Origin: Bin5 sp965221345
Lineage (GTDB): Bacteria; Chloroflexota; Anaerolineae; Caldilineales; Caldilineaceae
Assembly: GCA_965221345.1 (NCBI GenBank)
Contig: CBDCSD010000001.1
Location: 310,001 to 374,000 of the forward strand
Reading direction: 5' to 3'
DNA length: 64,000 nt
Position numbers and translations under genes: made by a program. Every line of letters starts with the position of its first letter. Position 1 is the first letter of the stretch. Shown one piece after another: positions 51,304-62,543 of the stretch. A model generated the notes under the pieces. The model saw only the letters and a list, made by a program, of their open reading frames with translations, did not search any database and was not told the origin of the DNA.

Positions 51304-51377
51304 GCCCCGGTAGCTCAGTGGATCAGAGCATCTGACTTCGGATCAGAGGGTCGTGGGTTCGAATCCTACCCGGGGTG
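51304..51377 (+). tRNA. tRNA-Arg (anticodon TCG)
   Basis: A 74-nt cloverleaf: 7-bp acceptor (GCCCCGG with CCGGGGT, terminal G-U), D stem GCTC/GAGC, anticodon stem TCTGA/TCAGA with loop CTTCGGA (anticodon TCG), T stem GTGGG/CCTAC and TTCGAAT loop. The 3' CCA is not encoded (CTC follows the discriminator G), so a CCA-adding enzyme is required. Reads CGN arginine codons, mainly CGA/CGG. Confidence 0.95.
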
Positions 51378-51770
51378 CTCACGTTGGCGGCCTGCCCGAG
51401 GCCGCCCGGACTAACCGTTGTTCTAAATCGCTAAATCCGCCCCCGCGCGCTCCCAGGTTGGAGTTGCGATCAAAGGGCGGTTTTTCGTCTTTTCCTCCGC
51501 TTGGCATGGCTGCGGAACGGCTCGACCCACTTCCGCTACGGCTGTTATCTCCAGTCCGCAGCAAACTGCCTGACGAAAAGCGATAGACATTCGCCTTCAT
51601 GGTACGCTTCCCAAACGAACGACTCTGCTAACGGGACCTCTTCCAAAGGTCCGGTCGCGGTCACCAAATCGCCGAAGACCCACCTGACCTAATCGGTACC
51701 GTGAAGCCGCCACCTACTCTCACTTAAGTATTCCAGGTAAAGGGAGGCTGCTCGCCAGCGCTGGGCGTAC
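51378..51770. other. intergenic segment
   Basis: About 390 bases between the tRNA and the long repeat protein. No supported gene. A GC-rich partial hairpin follows the tRNA (GGCGGCCTGCCC with GGCCGCC near 51386-51404), which may act as a terminator. Confidence 0.55.
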
Positions 51771-54700
51771 CTAGGGTGAAGTAGAACTTACCTGGCCCAC
51801 ACCGCTCGAAGCCGGTTCGGCCCAGCGCACGCGCTGCACGATTTCACGCAACATCGGTTGTAATGCGGCGAACTCGCCGCTGTGTACGCTGAAAGCAAGG
51901 ACGAGAAGCCTCTCTCTATCCGTTGACAGCAGAACGACCTGCCATACTTCACTCGCGGTCTCGTACTCGCGGTAGCGGATCGATACCGCCTTCTCGCTCA
52001 ACGGTCTGAGACCGCGCACCAGTTCGACGCTGGCGGCCTCGATGCTGTAGGTGTGCTCGGCGGCCACCTGGGCATAGCGTTCCAGCGTCGCGCCTTCGGC
52101 CGCGAGAGAGAAGACGAGCAAAAAGTTACTCGTTGCCCTTTCCGCCGGTCCTGACTGGAAGCCAACCCCGATCACGGCATCGTCGCGACGGACGCTCATG
52201 GCTGACACCAATGCGCCCATCTCCGCAACGTCGAGTCGCTCGCCTTCTCTCCCTTTGACCGCGGCCAAAAAGAGCGACAGGTCGACTTGCAAGGGCTGCG
52301 CCGGGTCAAAATAGTGCCATCCCGACGGATAGGACAGCGACAGGCCGCGGGCAACATCGTCATACCTCAGCCAGCCCGCCGCGTCCGCCTGCAGCGCACT
52401 ATCGGCATCGGCGGACGGCGTCACGAATCCGCCATAGACCCACGCCAGCTGACCGTCATAATCAATCTGCCACCAGTCGCCGGCTGCATTCGTGCTGATC
52501 GCGTCATACTGCTGCGCCTCAATCGCCGTGCTGATGATGGCATGGTCGGTGCCCGGGCCCCCGCGCACATACATGGTGCGGGTGATGGTCACCGTGGGGC
52601 CGACCGGGGGATCGTAGGCGGGATGTTCCGGCCATTGGACCCGTCGCACGATGTCGCGCAGAAACGGTTCCAGCCAGCTGTCGAACTCCTCGCTCCACAC
52701 ATCGAAGGTGATCAGCAGAAAGGTCTCGCCGTCCGGGGAGAGCAGGACAACCTGCCAGCCGACCACCTCCGTGCCTGACTGGGTGACGACCTTTCCTTCA
52801 GCGACGACGGCCCCACCGCTGCGGTACCGGATCGATGCGGCCTCCTCCCCCCAGGGCCGCAGACCCGGGCCAACCCCGACACTCTCCAAAGTCTCGGCCT
52901 CCGACTCTTCCAGGCGGGCGGCTGCCTGCAGCGCATATTCCTCCAGTGTTCGACCCGCGGCCGGAATCGCACGGATATCAAAGCCACTGATGTAGGTCGA
53001 CGGAGAGTCCGGAGCGAACCGGAAACCTAGGCCAACGAACTGATCCTCCTGCCCCATCGATGTTACGGAGTCGATGTGCGCAGCCTGCCGCTCGAGCACA
53101 GCTTCGGCGGTGGCCGCGTCGTCCATCTGCGGTCGGAGAGAGGTAAGCTCCTCCTTGGAGGACACGAAATCCCATCCTTGCGGATAGAAAATCTTGAGGC
53201 CGCGCGCCGCATCTTCGACCGCGGGCCAGTCTTGAAACGGTCCTCCGGAAGCCGCCGGCGTGTCTCCAATCGGGATTACCAGCGGGTTGTGGATCGACAA
53301 CAACGGAACCTCAGGCTGAGGCAAAGAATTGGACTCAACATTGGTCCAGCGCACTCGCTGGACGATTTCGTTCAGCCTCGGTTGTAAAGCGGCGAACTCG
53401 TCGCTGTGAACACTGAAGGCAAGGACGAGAAGCCTCTCCCCATCCGGTGACAGCAGAACGACTTGCCATACCTCACTAGCAGTCTCGTACTCGCGGTAGC
53501 GGATCGATACAACCTCTTCCCCCGACGGCCTGAGTCCGCCCACCAGTTTGACGCTGGCGGCCTCGATACTGTAGGTGTGGTCGGCGGCCATCTGCGCGTA
53601 GCGTTCCAACGTCGTGCCTTCGGCGGTGAGAGAGTAGACAAGCATGAAGTTGCTCGACACACTTTCCGCCGGTCCAGACTGGAGGCCAAGTCCGATCACT
53701 GCATCGTCGCGGCGGACGCTCATGGCCGACACCATTGCTCCCATCTCCGCAACGCCAAGTTGCTCGCCTGCGCGCCCTTTGACCGCGGCCGAAAAGAGCG
53801 ACAGGTCGACCTGCAAGGGCTGCGCCGGGTCGAAATAATGCCATCCCGACGGATAGGACAGCGACAGGCCGCGGGCAAGATCGTCATAGGTCAGCCAGCC
53901 CGCCGGGTCCGCCTGCAATGCACTCTCCGCATCGGCGGACGGCGTCACGAATTCGCCATAGACCCACGCCAGCTGACCGTCATATTCGATCTGCCACCAG
54001 TCGCCGGCCGCATTCGTGCTGATAGCGGCGTACTGCTGCCCGGCTGTAGCCGAGCCGAGGATGGAATGGTCGGTGCCCGGCCCGTCGCGCACATACATGG
54101 TGCGGGTGATCGTCACCGTGGGGCCGATCGGGGGGTCGTAGGTAGGATGTTCCAGCCACTGGACTCGCCGCACGATGTCGCGCAGAAACGGTTCCAGCCA
54201 GCCGTCGAACTCCTCGCCCCACACATCGAAAGTGATCAACAGAAAGGTCTCGCTGTCCGGGGAGGGCAGGACAACCTGCCAGCCGACCACCTCCGTGCCC
54301 GGCCGGGTGACGATCTTGCCGTCCTCGACGACGGCCCCACCGCTGCGGTACCGGATCGATGCGGCCTCCTCCCCCCAGGGCCGCAGACCGGGTCCGACCT
54401 CAACGCCCTCCAATGTCTCGGCTTCCGACTCTTCCAGTCGGGCGGCTACCTGCAGCGCAAACTCCGCCAGCGTTTGCCCCGCGGCCGGAATCGCGCGGAT
54501 ATCAAAGCCATTGATGTAGGTCGGCGGAGAGTCCGGGACGTACTGGAAGCCCACGCCAACGAACTGATCCTCCTGCCCCGCCGGCGTTAAGGAGTTGAAG
54601 TGCGCAGCCTGTCGATCGAGCACAAGTTCGGCGATGGCGGGGTCGCCCATCTGCGACCGGAGGGAGGTAAGCTCCTCCTTGGAGGACGCGAAGAACCATT

Positions 54701-55055
54701 CTTGCGGATAGAAAATCTTGAGGCCGCGCGCCGCATCTTCTACCGCGGGCCAGTCTTGAAATGGTCCTCCAGAAACCTCCGGCGTATCTCCAGTCGGAAT
54801 GACTAGCGGATTGTGGATCGACAACACCGGTATCGCAGGCTGAGGCGTCGGCGGCGGTTCGGAGGCCACCTGCTCGGTCCCGTCATCGGTTGTGATCGCA
54901 GAGCGGGCGATCAGGTAAACAGCCGGCTGGTCTCCGGCCATTGTCTCGGGAGTGGCAGTCGACTCCTGTCGGGGGGATGCGTCGCGCCCATACCCGGCCA
55001 GAGCAAGAGAGGCACAGGCCAGTACAATCAGGACAAAATAGCGAATTGCAGACAT
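51771..55055 (-). CDS. secreted protein with duplicated PsbP-like/SH3b modules
   Basis: A 1094-residue secreted protein built of two about 500-residue copies (about residues 76-583 and 584-1080). Each copy has a PsbP-like domain (WPAVEDAARGLKIFYPQ), an SH3b domain (TVTITRTMYVRDGPGTDHSI, GDWWQIEYDGQLAWVYG) and a second PsbP-like domain (DDLARGLSLSYPSGWHYF). The signal ends LALAGY: the lipobox Cys seen in its paralogue at 57027 (LAGC) is Tyr, so lipidation is doubtful. SH3b domains suggest cell-wall or surface ligand binding. It is the last of three tandem paralogues; the function is unknown. Confidence 0.85.
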   Translation of the reverse strand: MSAIRYFVLIVLACASLALAGYGRDASPRQESTATPETMAGDQPAVYLIARSAITTDDGTEQVASEPPPTPQPAIPVLSIHNPLVIPTGDTPEVSGGPFQDWPAVEDAARGLKIFYPQEWFFASSKEELTSLRSQMGDPAIAELVLDRQAAHFNSLTPAGQEDQFVGVGFQYVPDSPPTYINGFDIRAIPAAGQTLAEFALQVAARLEESEAETLEGVEVGPGLRPWGEEAASIRYRSGGAVVEDGKIVTRPGTEVVGWQVVLPSPDSETFLLITFDVWGEEFDGWLEPFLRDIVRRVQWLEHPTYDPPIGPTVTITRTMYVRDGPGTDHSILGSATAGQQYAAISTNAAGDWWQIEYDGQLAWVYGEFVTPSADAESALQADPAGWLTYDDLARGLSLSYPSGWHYFDPAQPLQVDLSLFSAAVKGRAGEQLGVAEMGAMVSAMSVRRDDAVIGLGLQSGPAESVSSNFMLVYSLTAEGTTLERYAQMAADHTYSIEAASVKLVGGLRPSGEEVVSIRYREYETASEVWQVVLLSPDGERLLVLAFSVHSDEFAALQPRLNEIVQRVRWTNVESNSLPQPEVPLLSIHNPLVIPIGDTPAASGGPFQDWPAVEDAARGLKIFYPQGWDFVSSKEELTSLRPQMDDAATAEAVLERQAAHIDSVTSMGQEDQFVGLGFRFAPDSPSTYISGFDIRAIPAAGRTLEEYALQAAARLEESEAETLESVGVGPGLRPWGEEAASIRYRSGGAVVAEGKVVTQSGTEVVGWQVVLLSPDGETFLLITFDVWSEEFDSWLEPFLRDIVRRVQWPEHPAYDPPVGPTVTITRTMYVRGGPGTDHAIISTAIEAQQYDAISTNAAGDWWQIDYDGQLAWVYGGFVTPSADADSALQADAAGWLRYDDVARGLSLSYPSGWHYFDPAQPLQVDLSLFLAAVKGREGERLDVAEMGALVSAMSVRRDDAVIGVGFQSGPAERATSNFLLVFSLAAEGATLERYAQVAAEHTYSIEAASVELVRGLRPLSEKAVSIRYREYETASEVWQVVLLSTDRERLLVLAFSVHSGEFAALQPMLREIVQRVRWAEPASSGVGQVSSTSP
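51816..54830 (-). repeat. 1.5-kb internal direct duplication
   Basis: The coding DNA of residues about 76-583 (54830-53307) and about 584-1080 (53306-51816) align along their whole length with high identity. This indicates a recent in-frame duplication of one PsbP-SH3b-PsbP module. Confidence 0.85.
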
Positions 55056-55123
55056 TTCCAGTGTACTCCCTGCGCAGCGAACAATGACCAGTGATCACTT
55101 TAGTTCAGAAGAGGAGTTGCTGC

Positions 55124-56959
55124 CTAACGAACCTCCCCCGCCTGCTCGACTGTGGCCACAAATTGCCCGAAGACCCAGCCGGGCTGGCCGTGATTGTCAA
55201 TCTCCCACCAGCTTCCCACCACATTCCTGCCAGTGATCGGATACTGGTACCCAGGCACCGTCGTGTCTATAACAGGAAAGCGACCGCCAGGACCGCTATA
55301 CACGTTCATACGGCGGCTGAACGTCAACACCGCTTCCGTGGCTGGCAATAGTGGAGGAAGCGGAAACCTGGCCACTACCTGTACGCTCCCGGCATTGACC
55401 AGCTCAACCAACTCGCCATAGACCCACCCGAGCCGGCCGTTATCGTCGATCTGCCACCAGTCGCCCGCCGCATTCCTGCCGGTGATCAGATACTGGCTCC
55501 CAGGTAGGGCCGCGCCGATGATGGGATAGCCGCCGTGCGGCCCCCCACGCACGTTCATCCGTCTGTTGACCGTCATCATCGGTTCCGTCACCGGCAGTAA
55601 AGGAGGGATCGGGAACTTAACGACCGCCACCTTCACGCCCCCCACATCTATGGGAGTGACCAACTCGTCGAAGACCCACCCTGGCCGGCCGTTATCGTCG
55701 ATCTGCCACCAGTCGCCCGCCGCATTCCTGCCAGTGATCAGAAACTGCTGGCCGGGTACCGCCACGCGGATTACCGGGTTGCCGGCGCTTGGACCGCTGC
55801 GCACATTGACGCGCCTGTCGATCATCGCCACAGGAACCGCTAAGGGCGCGTCCGGGATATTGGCAGCGACCAGACGATCGGAAACCCAACCGGGCTGACC
55901 GCCATAGCTGATCCGCCACCATTTTCCCGTAAAGTCCCGCTCCATAATCGAGAACTGTTTTCCCGCAACAATCTTGCCAATCACGGGACTGAATGCGGCA
56001 GGCTCGTTATGCACGTACATCGTCCGGTTGGTAATTAACACCGGGCCGACCCCAGGTTCTGCCTCACGGTGGTCATCGGCCCACTGCACCCGCCGCACTA
56101 CCTCCGTCAGCAGCGGCTTCAACTCCTCAAACTGCTCTCCACGGACGCTGAAGGTCAGAACAAGCAGATACTCGGCATCCGGCGAAAGCAGAACCACCTG
56201 CCAGCCGGCCGTCCTGGTGCCGGTCAGAATTGATTGGGACGTCGTCGGCTCTGGCACGGCACCCCGGAATCGGATCGATACCGCCTCTTCCCTGTGGGGC
56301 CGCAACCTGGTGACCAGATCGAAGCTGTCGACATCGATCCCGACCCGCCGGCCCAACTCCGCCGCAGCGCCTTGCCCGAACTCGTACAGCGACAGACCCC
56401 TTGACGGGAATATCTCCACCACAACGTTATCGGCATGCAGAAGATCAGGAGGATCCTGCGGGAAGGCGACGCCAAAGCCAATCAACGAGCTCGGCCGCAC
56501 CCTGTCCGGCAGCGACATCAGCAGGTTCACTATCTCTGCTCTGCCCAACGCCGCCATTTCCTGTTGAAGGGTCACTGCCTGTGTACCGTCGAAGAAGAGC
56601 CATCCCGGGGGATACAATATCTTCACGCCACGCGTTAAATCGTCGAACGCCTGCCAGTCAGCCGAAACCTTGAATGCTTCGGGGCTCTTTGCCAGCGGGG
56701 CGTCCTCTACATCTGTCTCGTAGGCCGCCGGTGTGGGAGTAACGGAGGGCGAATGAGAAGAGCGGAACTGCGAGGAGCGAGCCAAGTCGCCGGACGTCCT
56801 ATCGAGCTTGCCAGAGATTCCAGGCCCGCGAGAGCTGGCAAGCGAGAACACGCGACGAGCGGCGGTTGAGTCGGTGAGCAGCGGGATGCCAGGGGTCGTC
56901 CGCGCGAACCAGCCTAGGCAAAAGACGCATAATGGCAACAGATACAAGATTCCCCGCAT
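55124..56959 (-). CDS. secreted protein with PsbP-like domain and four SH3b repeats
   Basis: A 611-residue secreted protein. After a signal peptide (MRGILYLLPLCVFCLGWF) and a low-complexity linker comes one PsbP-like domain (DDLTRGVKILYPPGWLFF, about residues 105-300), then four SH3b domains from about 305 to 600, each with a GxWWxI and GWVx core (for example ITGRNAAGDWWQIDDNGR). Repeats 2 and 3 are nearly identical, which implies recent duplication. GGAG before the ATG at 56959 decides the start over 57016. Related to the genes on both sides; probably a surface or envelope protein. Confidence 0.87.
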   Translation of the reverse strand: MRGILYLLPLCVFCLGWFARTTPGIPLLTDSTAARRVFSLASSRGPGISGKLDRTSGDLARSSQFRSSHSPSVTPTPAAYETDVEDAPLAKSPEAFKVSADWQAFDDLTRGVKILYPPGWLFFDGTQAVTLQQEMAALGRAEIVNLLMSLPDRVRPSSLIGFGVAFPQDPPDLLHADNVVVEIFPSRGLSLYEFGQGAAAELGRRVGIDVDSFDLVTRLRPHREEAVSIRFRGAVPEPTTSQSILTGTRTAGWQVVLLSPDAEYLLVLTFSVRGEQFEELKPLLTEVVRRVQWADDHREAEPGVGPVLITNRTMYVHNEPAAFSPVIGKIVAGKQFSIMERDFTGKWWRISYGGQPGWVSDRLVAANIPDAPLAVPVAMIDRRVNVRSGPSAGNPVIRVAVPGQQFLITGRNAAGDWWQIDDNGRPGWVFDELVTPIDVGGVKVAVVKFPIPPLLPVTEPMMTVNRRMNVRGGPHGGYPIIGAALPGSQYLITGRNAAGDWWQIDDNGRLGWVYGELVELVNAGSVQVVARFPLPPLLPATEAVLTFSRRMNVYSGPGGRFPVIDTTVPGYQYPITGRNVVGSWWEIDNHGQPGWVFGQFVATVEQAGEVR

Positions 56960-56984
56960 ATGCGCTCCCTGACCCCAATGATCC

Positions 56985-57030
56985 GTGAATTGTGGCTGGT
57001 GGATAGAGAATTCCACCTACCACGATTCAC
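56985..57030 (-). other. long imperfect palindrome at gene junction
   Basis: GTGAATTGTGG-CT-GGTGG pairs with CCACC-TA-CCACGATTCAC around a 10-nt loop (one G-U pair and a two-base mismatch). It covers the stop codon of the 57027 gene and precedes the next gene's leader. It lacks a T-run, so an mRNA-structure role is more likely than termination. Confidence 0.75.
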
Positions 57031-57863
57031 TCGAACCACTGTACCCGCTGTACGATCTCCCGCATCAGCGGCTCCAACTCCGCGAAATCTTCGCTGCGGA
57101 TACTAAAGGTAAGGATGACTATCCTCCCTGCATCAGGCGAAAGCACGCCCACCTGCCAGCCAACGACCTCCAAATCCGGCTGATTGAAAAGGGCGCCCTC
57201 TGAACGGTAACGAACCGATGCTACCTCCGCGCCCTCGGGCCGCAGGCCTGCGACCACCTCGGCGTTGTCCACCTCGAAGCCTTCCATGCTGTCCAACTGT
57301 GCCGCGATCAGTTGCGCGATCAGATGCAGGAACAGGCCCTCTGTGTGAAAGAAGATAGCGTTGATGTTGTTGACAAACCTGGAGTCGGGGGAAGCATCGG
57401 TGGCGTATTGGAAGCCCAAGCCGACAAAGAGATCTTCCTGCTGTATCGCCTGCGTAGACGTTGTCAGCAACTCCCTGATCTCGTCGCTGTTGGCCTTTTC
57501 GCCCACCTCCTCCATAAGCTCCGTTAGTTCCTTCTCTGTCGGATCGACGAAGAGCCATCCCGGCGGATAAGATATCGACAGCCCGCGCGCCTCATCGACA
57601 AATACATACCAGCCCTCGGGGCCCGCGGGCGCGGCGATGGCTGGCGCTTCCGGCGGTTCGGGCAAGGGGGTGGCCGGCACTTCCGGCGGTTGCGGAATGG
57701 GGGTAGCCGTCGGCTCCAAAGTGGCCTGTGAACTGCTTGGTGCTGACGAAGCCGGCAATTGTTCGCTGGCGGCAGGCGCCTCGGGTTGGATCGGTACGCA
57801 GCCGGCCAGGATAAACACCATGCAGACAGATGCGAGTAGGAACAGACGGTAAGCTCCCCACAT
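57027..57863 (-). CDS. PsbP-like domain lipoprotein
   Basis: A 278-residue lipoprotein: leader MWGAYRLFLLASVCMVFILA with lipobox LAGC, a Pro/Ser/Glu-rich linker (about 25-95), then one PsbP-like domain (FVDEARGLSISYPPGWLFVD to EIVQRVQWFE). The same domain occurs in the two following genes. It has no SH3b. The start at 57863 is set by the signal peptide; the open frame extends to 57935 over the uvrA end. It is the first gene of the three-paralogue cluster downstream of uvrA. Confidence 0.85.
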   Translation of the reverse strand: MWGAYRLFLLASVCMVFILAGCVPIQPEAPAASEQLPASSAPSSSQATLEPTATPIPQPPEVPATPLPEPPEAPAIAAPAGPEGWYVFVDEARGLSISYPPGWLFVDPTEKELTELMEEVGEKANSDEIRELLTTSTQAIQQEDLFVGLGFQYATDASPDSRFVNNINAIFFHTEGLFLHLIAQLIAAQLDSMEGFEVDNAEVVAGLRPEGAEVASVRYRSEGALFNQPDLEVVGWQVGVLSPDAGRIVILTFSIRSEDFAELEPLMREIVQRVQWFE

Positions 57864-57927
57864 GCGCCTCGCCCCCTTCTCTAATTGGCCAGCGGCTGTA
57901 ACCAGCGCAGGGACTGGCCTGCGGCCA

Positions 57928-60882
<2,955 letters not shown>

Positions 60883-60897
60883 GCAGCCTCCAGAAAG

Positions 60898-60930
60898 GTT
60901 TTAGTTTCTTGTTTTCTGTTTTTAGTTGTC
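60898..60930 (-). repeat. family C element, reversed
   Basis: TTTTAGTTTCTTG then TTTTCTGTTTTTAGTTG next to the uvrA start; in this orientation it reads toward uvrA, as other copies read toward their gene. Confidence 0.6.
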
Positions 60931-60966
60931 GGGCTGCCGGTCGCGGCGCCCGCAAAACCCGAGCGT

Positions 60967-60978
60967 GAACAAATGTTC
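60967..60978 (-). promoter_or_regulatory. LexA (SOS) box upstream of uvrA
   Basis: GAACAAATGTTC, a perfect GAAC-N4-GTTC dyad, the same form as at recA. No convincing -35/-10 pair was found around it. Confidence 0.78.
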
Positions 60979-61250
60979 TTAAGGGCCCATCTTACCATGC
61001 TTGGTAACAACTGTCTATAAACGAAGAGTGTATCATACCAAAACGCCCCGGCTCTTGAGAAAGCGCTTTGGCGTTCCAAATTTCTGCCAAGATGGAGAGG
61101 ATTTCTGGCGATTCGCTGGGTGATTACACTGGAGCGCGGGGCGATCTGCGGGTTTTGCGAACTGGATGCCCGCGAGATCGGCCTGATCGTTGTGCTGGGC
61201 AATATGTGTACGATCTGTCTACGAACCGCGAACAGTGGGAAGTTCCGATC

Positions 61251-61991
61251 TCATTCCTGGCGCGCACTGTGCTGCCAGGTCGGCTGCGGCTGCCCCCGCG
61301 GCAAATCGTAAAAGGGGCGCAGCGACCGGTCTTGCTGCCACTCGAAGGCGAATCGGATGCGGGTAGGATGGGCGGGTTGCAGGGCATCCCAAGGTACATC
61401 TTGCGGCGCGAACCAGCCCACGTCTAGCGTTTCACTAGTGACGATTGGAGTTCCTTCGACGTGCCGGGCGGCGAAGAGCAGGCAGTAGAGATGATGCAGA
61501 CCGCCGCCGCCGTGATAGTTGTTATCGAATATGCCGAGAAATCCGCTCAACTCAACCCGGCATCCGGTCTCTTCCCATACCTCGCGCACCGCGCCCTCCC
61601 CCGGCAGGTCGTCCACCTCGCACCACCCGCCCGGCAGCGCCCAACGCCCGTTGTCCCCCCGTTGGATCAAGAGAATACGGCCACTGTCATCAAAGACCGC
61701 CGAATCCACCACCGTATACGGGGAAATGTAGCGCGTATCATCAAAGAATTGGCGCTGGATTTTCTCTCGCGGGCGTGTGTCCACCAAGGCAGTCAACTCG
61801 GCACTCAGCGCCAACATCTGCTCGAAAGTCTCCGTCTGATAAGGATTGTCGGCAAAACGCAAGCCGTTGTTGCTCAGCGCACGCAGCTTTCCGGCAACGC
61901 GCAGGATCGTCTCCTCCGCCGCTCCTTCCTCCACAACTCTCCCGTCATTCGCTCCCATCATCACTCCCACTCGAATGGTCGATTTAGTCAC
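61251..61991 (-). CDS. NUDIX hydrolase with N-terminal domain
   Basis: A 246-residue protein. The N-terminal about 95 residues form the helical Nudix_N-type domain (AGKLRALSNNGLRFADNPYQ, then ETFEQMLALSAELTALV). The NUDIX fold contains GGWCEVDDLPGEGAVREVWEETG (in two parts, about 140-162); the first box glutamate of GX5EX7REUXEEXGU is Asp here, while REVWEE is intact. Substrates of this subgroup are ADP-ribose or nucleotide-like, not defined. Two downstream Met codons (MMGAND) are alternative starts. It is the downstream gene after GNAT on the same strand. Confidence 0.9.
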   Translation of the reverse strand: MTKSTIRVGVMMGANDGRVVEEGAAEETILRVAGKLRALSNNGLRFADNPYQTETFEQMLALSAELTALVDTRPREKIQRQFFDDTRYISPYTVVDSAVFDDSGRILLIQRGDNGRWALPGGWCEVDDLPGEGAVREVWEETGCRVELSGFLGIFDNNYHGGGGLHHLYCLLFAARHVEGTPIVTSETLDVGWFAPQDVPWDALQPAHPTRIRFAFEWQQDRSLRPFYDLPRGQPQPTWQHSARQE

Positions 61992-62006
61992 TTCAGTAGC
62001 TGGCCG

Positions 62007-62543
62007 CTAGCCGCTGCCCTCCAATTCCTTCTCCATCGCCAGCAGACGCACCAAACGTTTGCCCGAACGGATCCGCTGCGCCTCTCCGGTCAGCGCAAAG
62101 CCAAGCGATTGGAAAAATTTGAGCGCGCCGGGGTTGAACTGTTCGACGCCCAATTTAACCTCGCGCAAGCCGCCCTCTGCCGCCAGCCACGGCTCCAGCA
62201 GCGCCCAGGCATTGCTGCCCACGCGCTGCCGCTGAAAAGGCTCCGCCACCAGCACGATGCCGATATACGCGCTGTCGGGGTCCGGCCAGTGCAGACGCAG
62301 GTCGATCAGGCCCACCAGTTGCGCGCCGGCCTGGGGGTTGCCCGGCTCATTCGCCGCCACAATCCCCAGCCCCATACGGCCCGGCTCGGCCTCGATCGCG
62401 GCCAGATCGCGCGCCGACTGCCCGGCCGGCGCCTGGGCCAGATGATACATCGTCCAATAGGCCGGGGACAGTTCATATACCCGTTGCAGCGCATCGGCGT
62501 GCAGCGAGGCGTCCAGCGGAAGCAGAGAGATCGAGATCGTCAT
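62007..62543 (-). CDS. GNAT-family N-acetyltransferase
   Basis: A 178-residue acetyl-CoA-dependent acyltransferase. The acetyl-CoA loop is in VAEPFQRQRVGSNAWALLEP (Q/RxxGxA-like, about residues 97-116), followed by LGVEQFNPGALKFFQSLGFAL, the usual beta5-alpha4 end. The N-terminal half is typical of the general GNAT fold. The substrate is unknown. The start at 62543 overlaps the stop of the dynamin-like gene by ATGA, so translation is coupled; the open frame upstream to 62603 is the other gene's antiframe. Confidence 0.87.
   Translation of the reverse strand: MTISISLLPLDASLHADALQRVYELSPAYWTMYHLAQAPAGQSARDLAAIEAEPGRMGLGIVAANEPGNPQAGAQLVGLIDLRLHWPDPDSAYIGIVLVAEPFQRQRVGSNAWALLEPWLAAEGGLREVKLGVEQFNPGALKFFQSLGFALTGEAQRIRSGKRLVRLLAMEKELEGSG

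Larger units (their letters stand above)
60883..61250. other. uvrA upstream region
   Basis: About 370 bases between uvrA and the NUDIX gene, holding a reversed family C element (60898-60930), the SOS box (60967-60978) and a small hairpin TTACCA-TGC-TTGGTAA (60992-61007). No gene is seen. Confidence 0.7.

Noticed and set aside
53463..54590. 375-residue plus ORF inside the duplicated secreted protein
   Set aside because: It mirrors the repeat structure of the real minus-strand gene and has no independent support.
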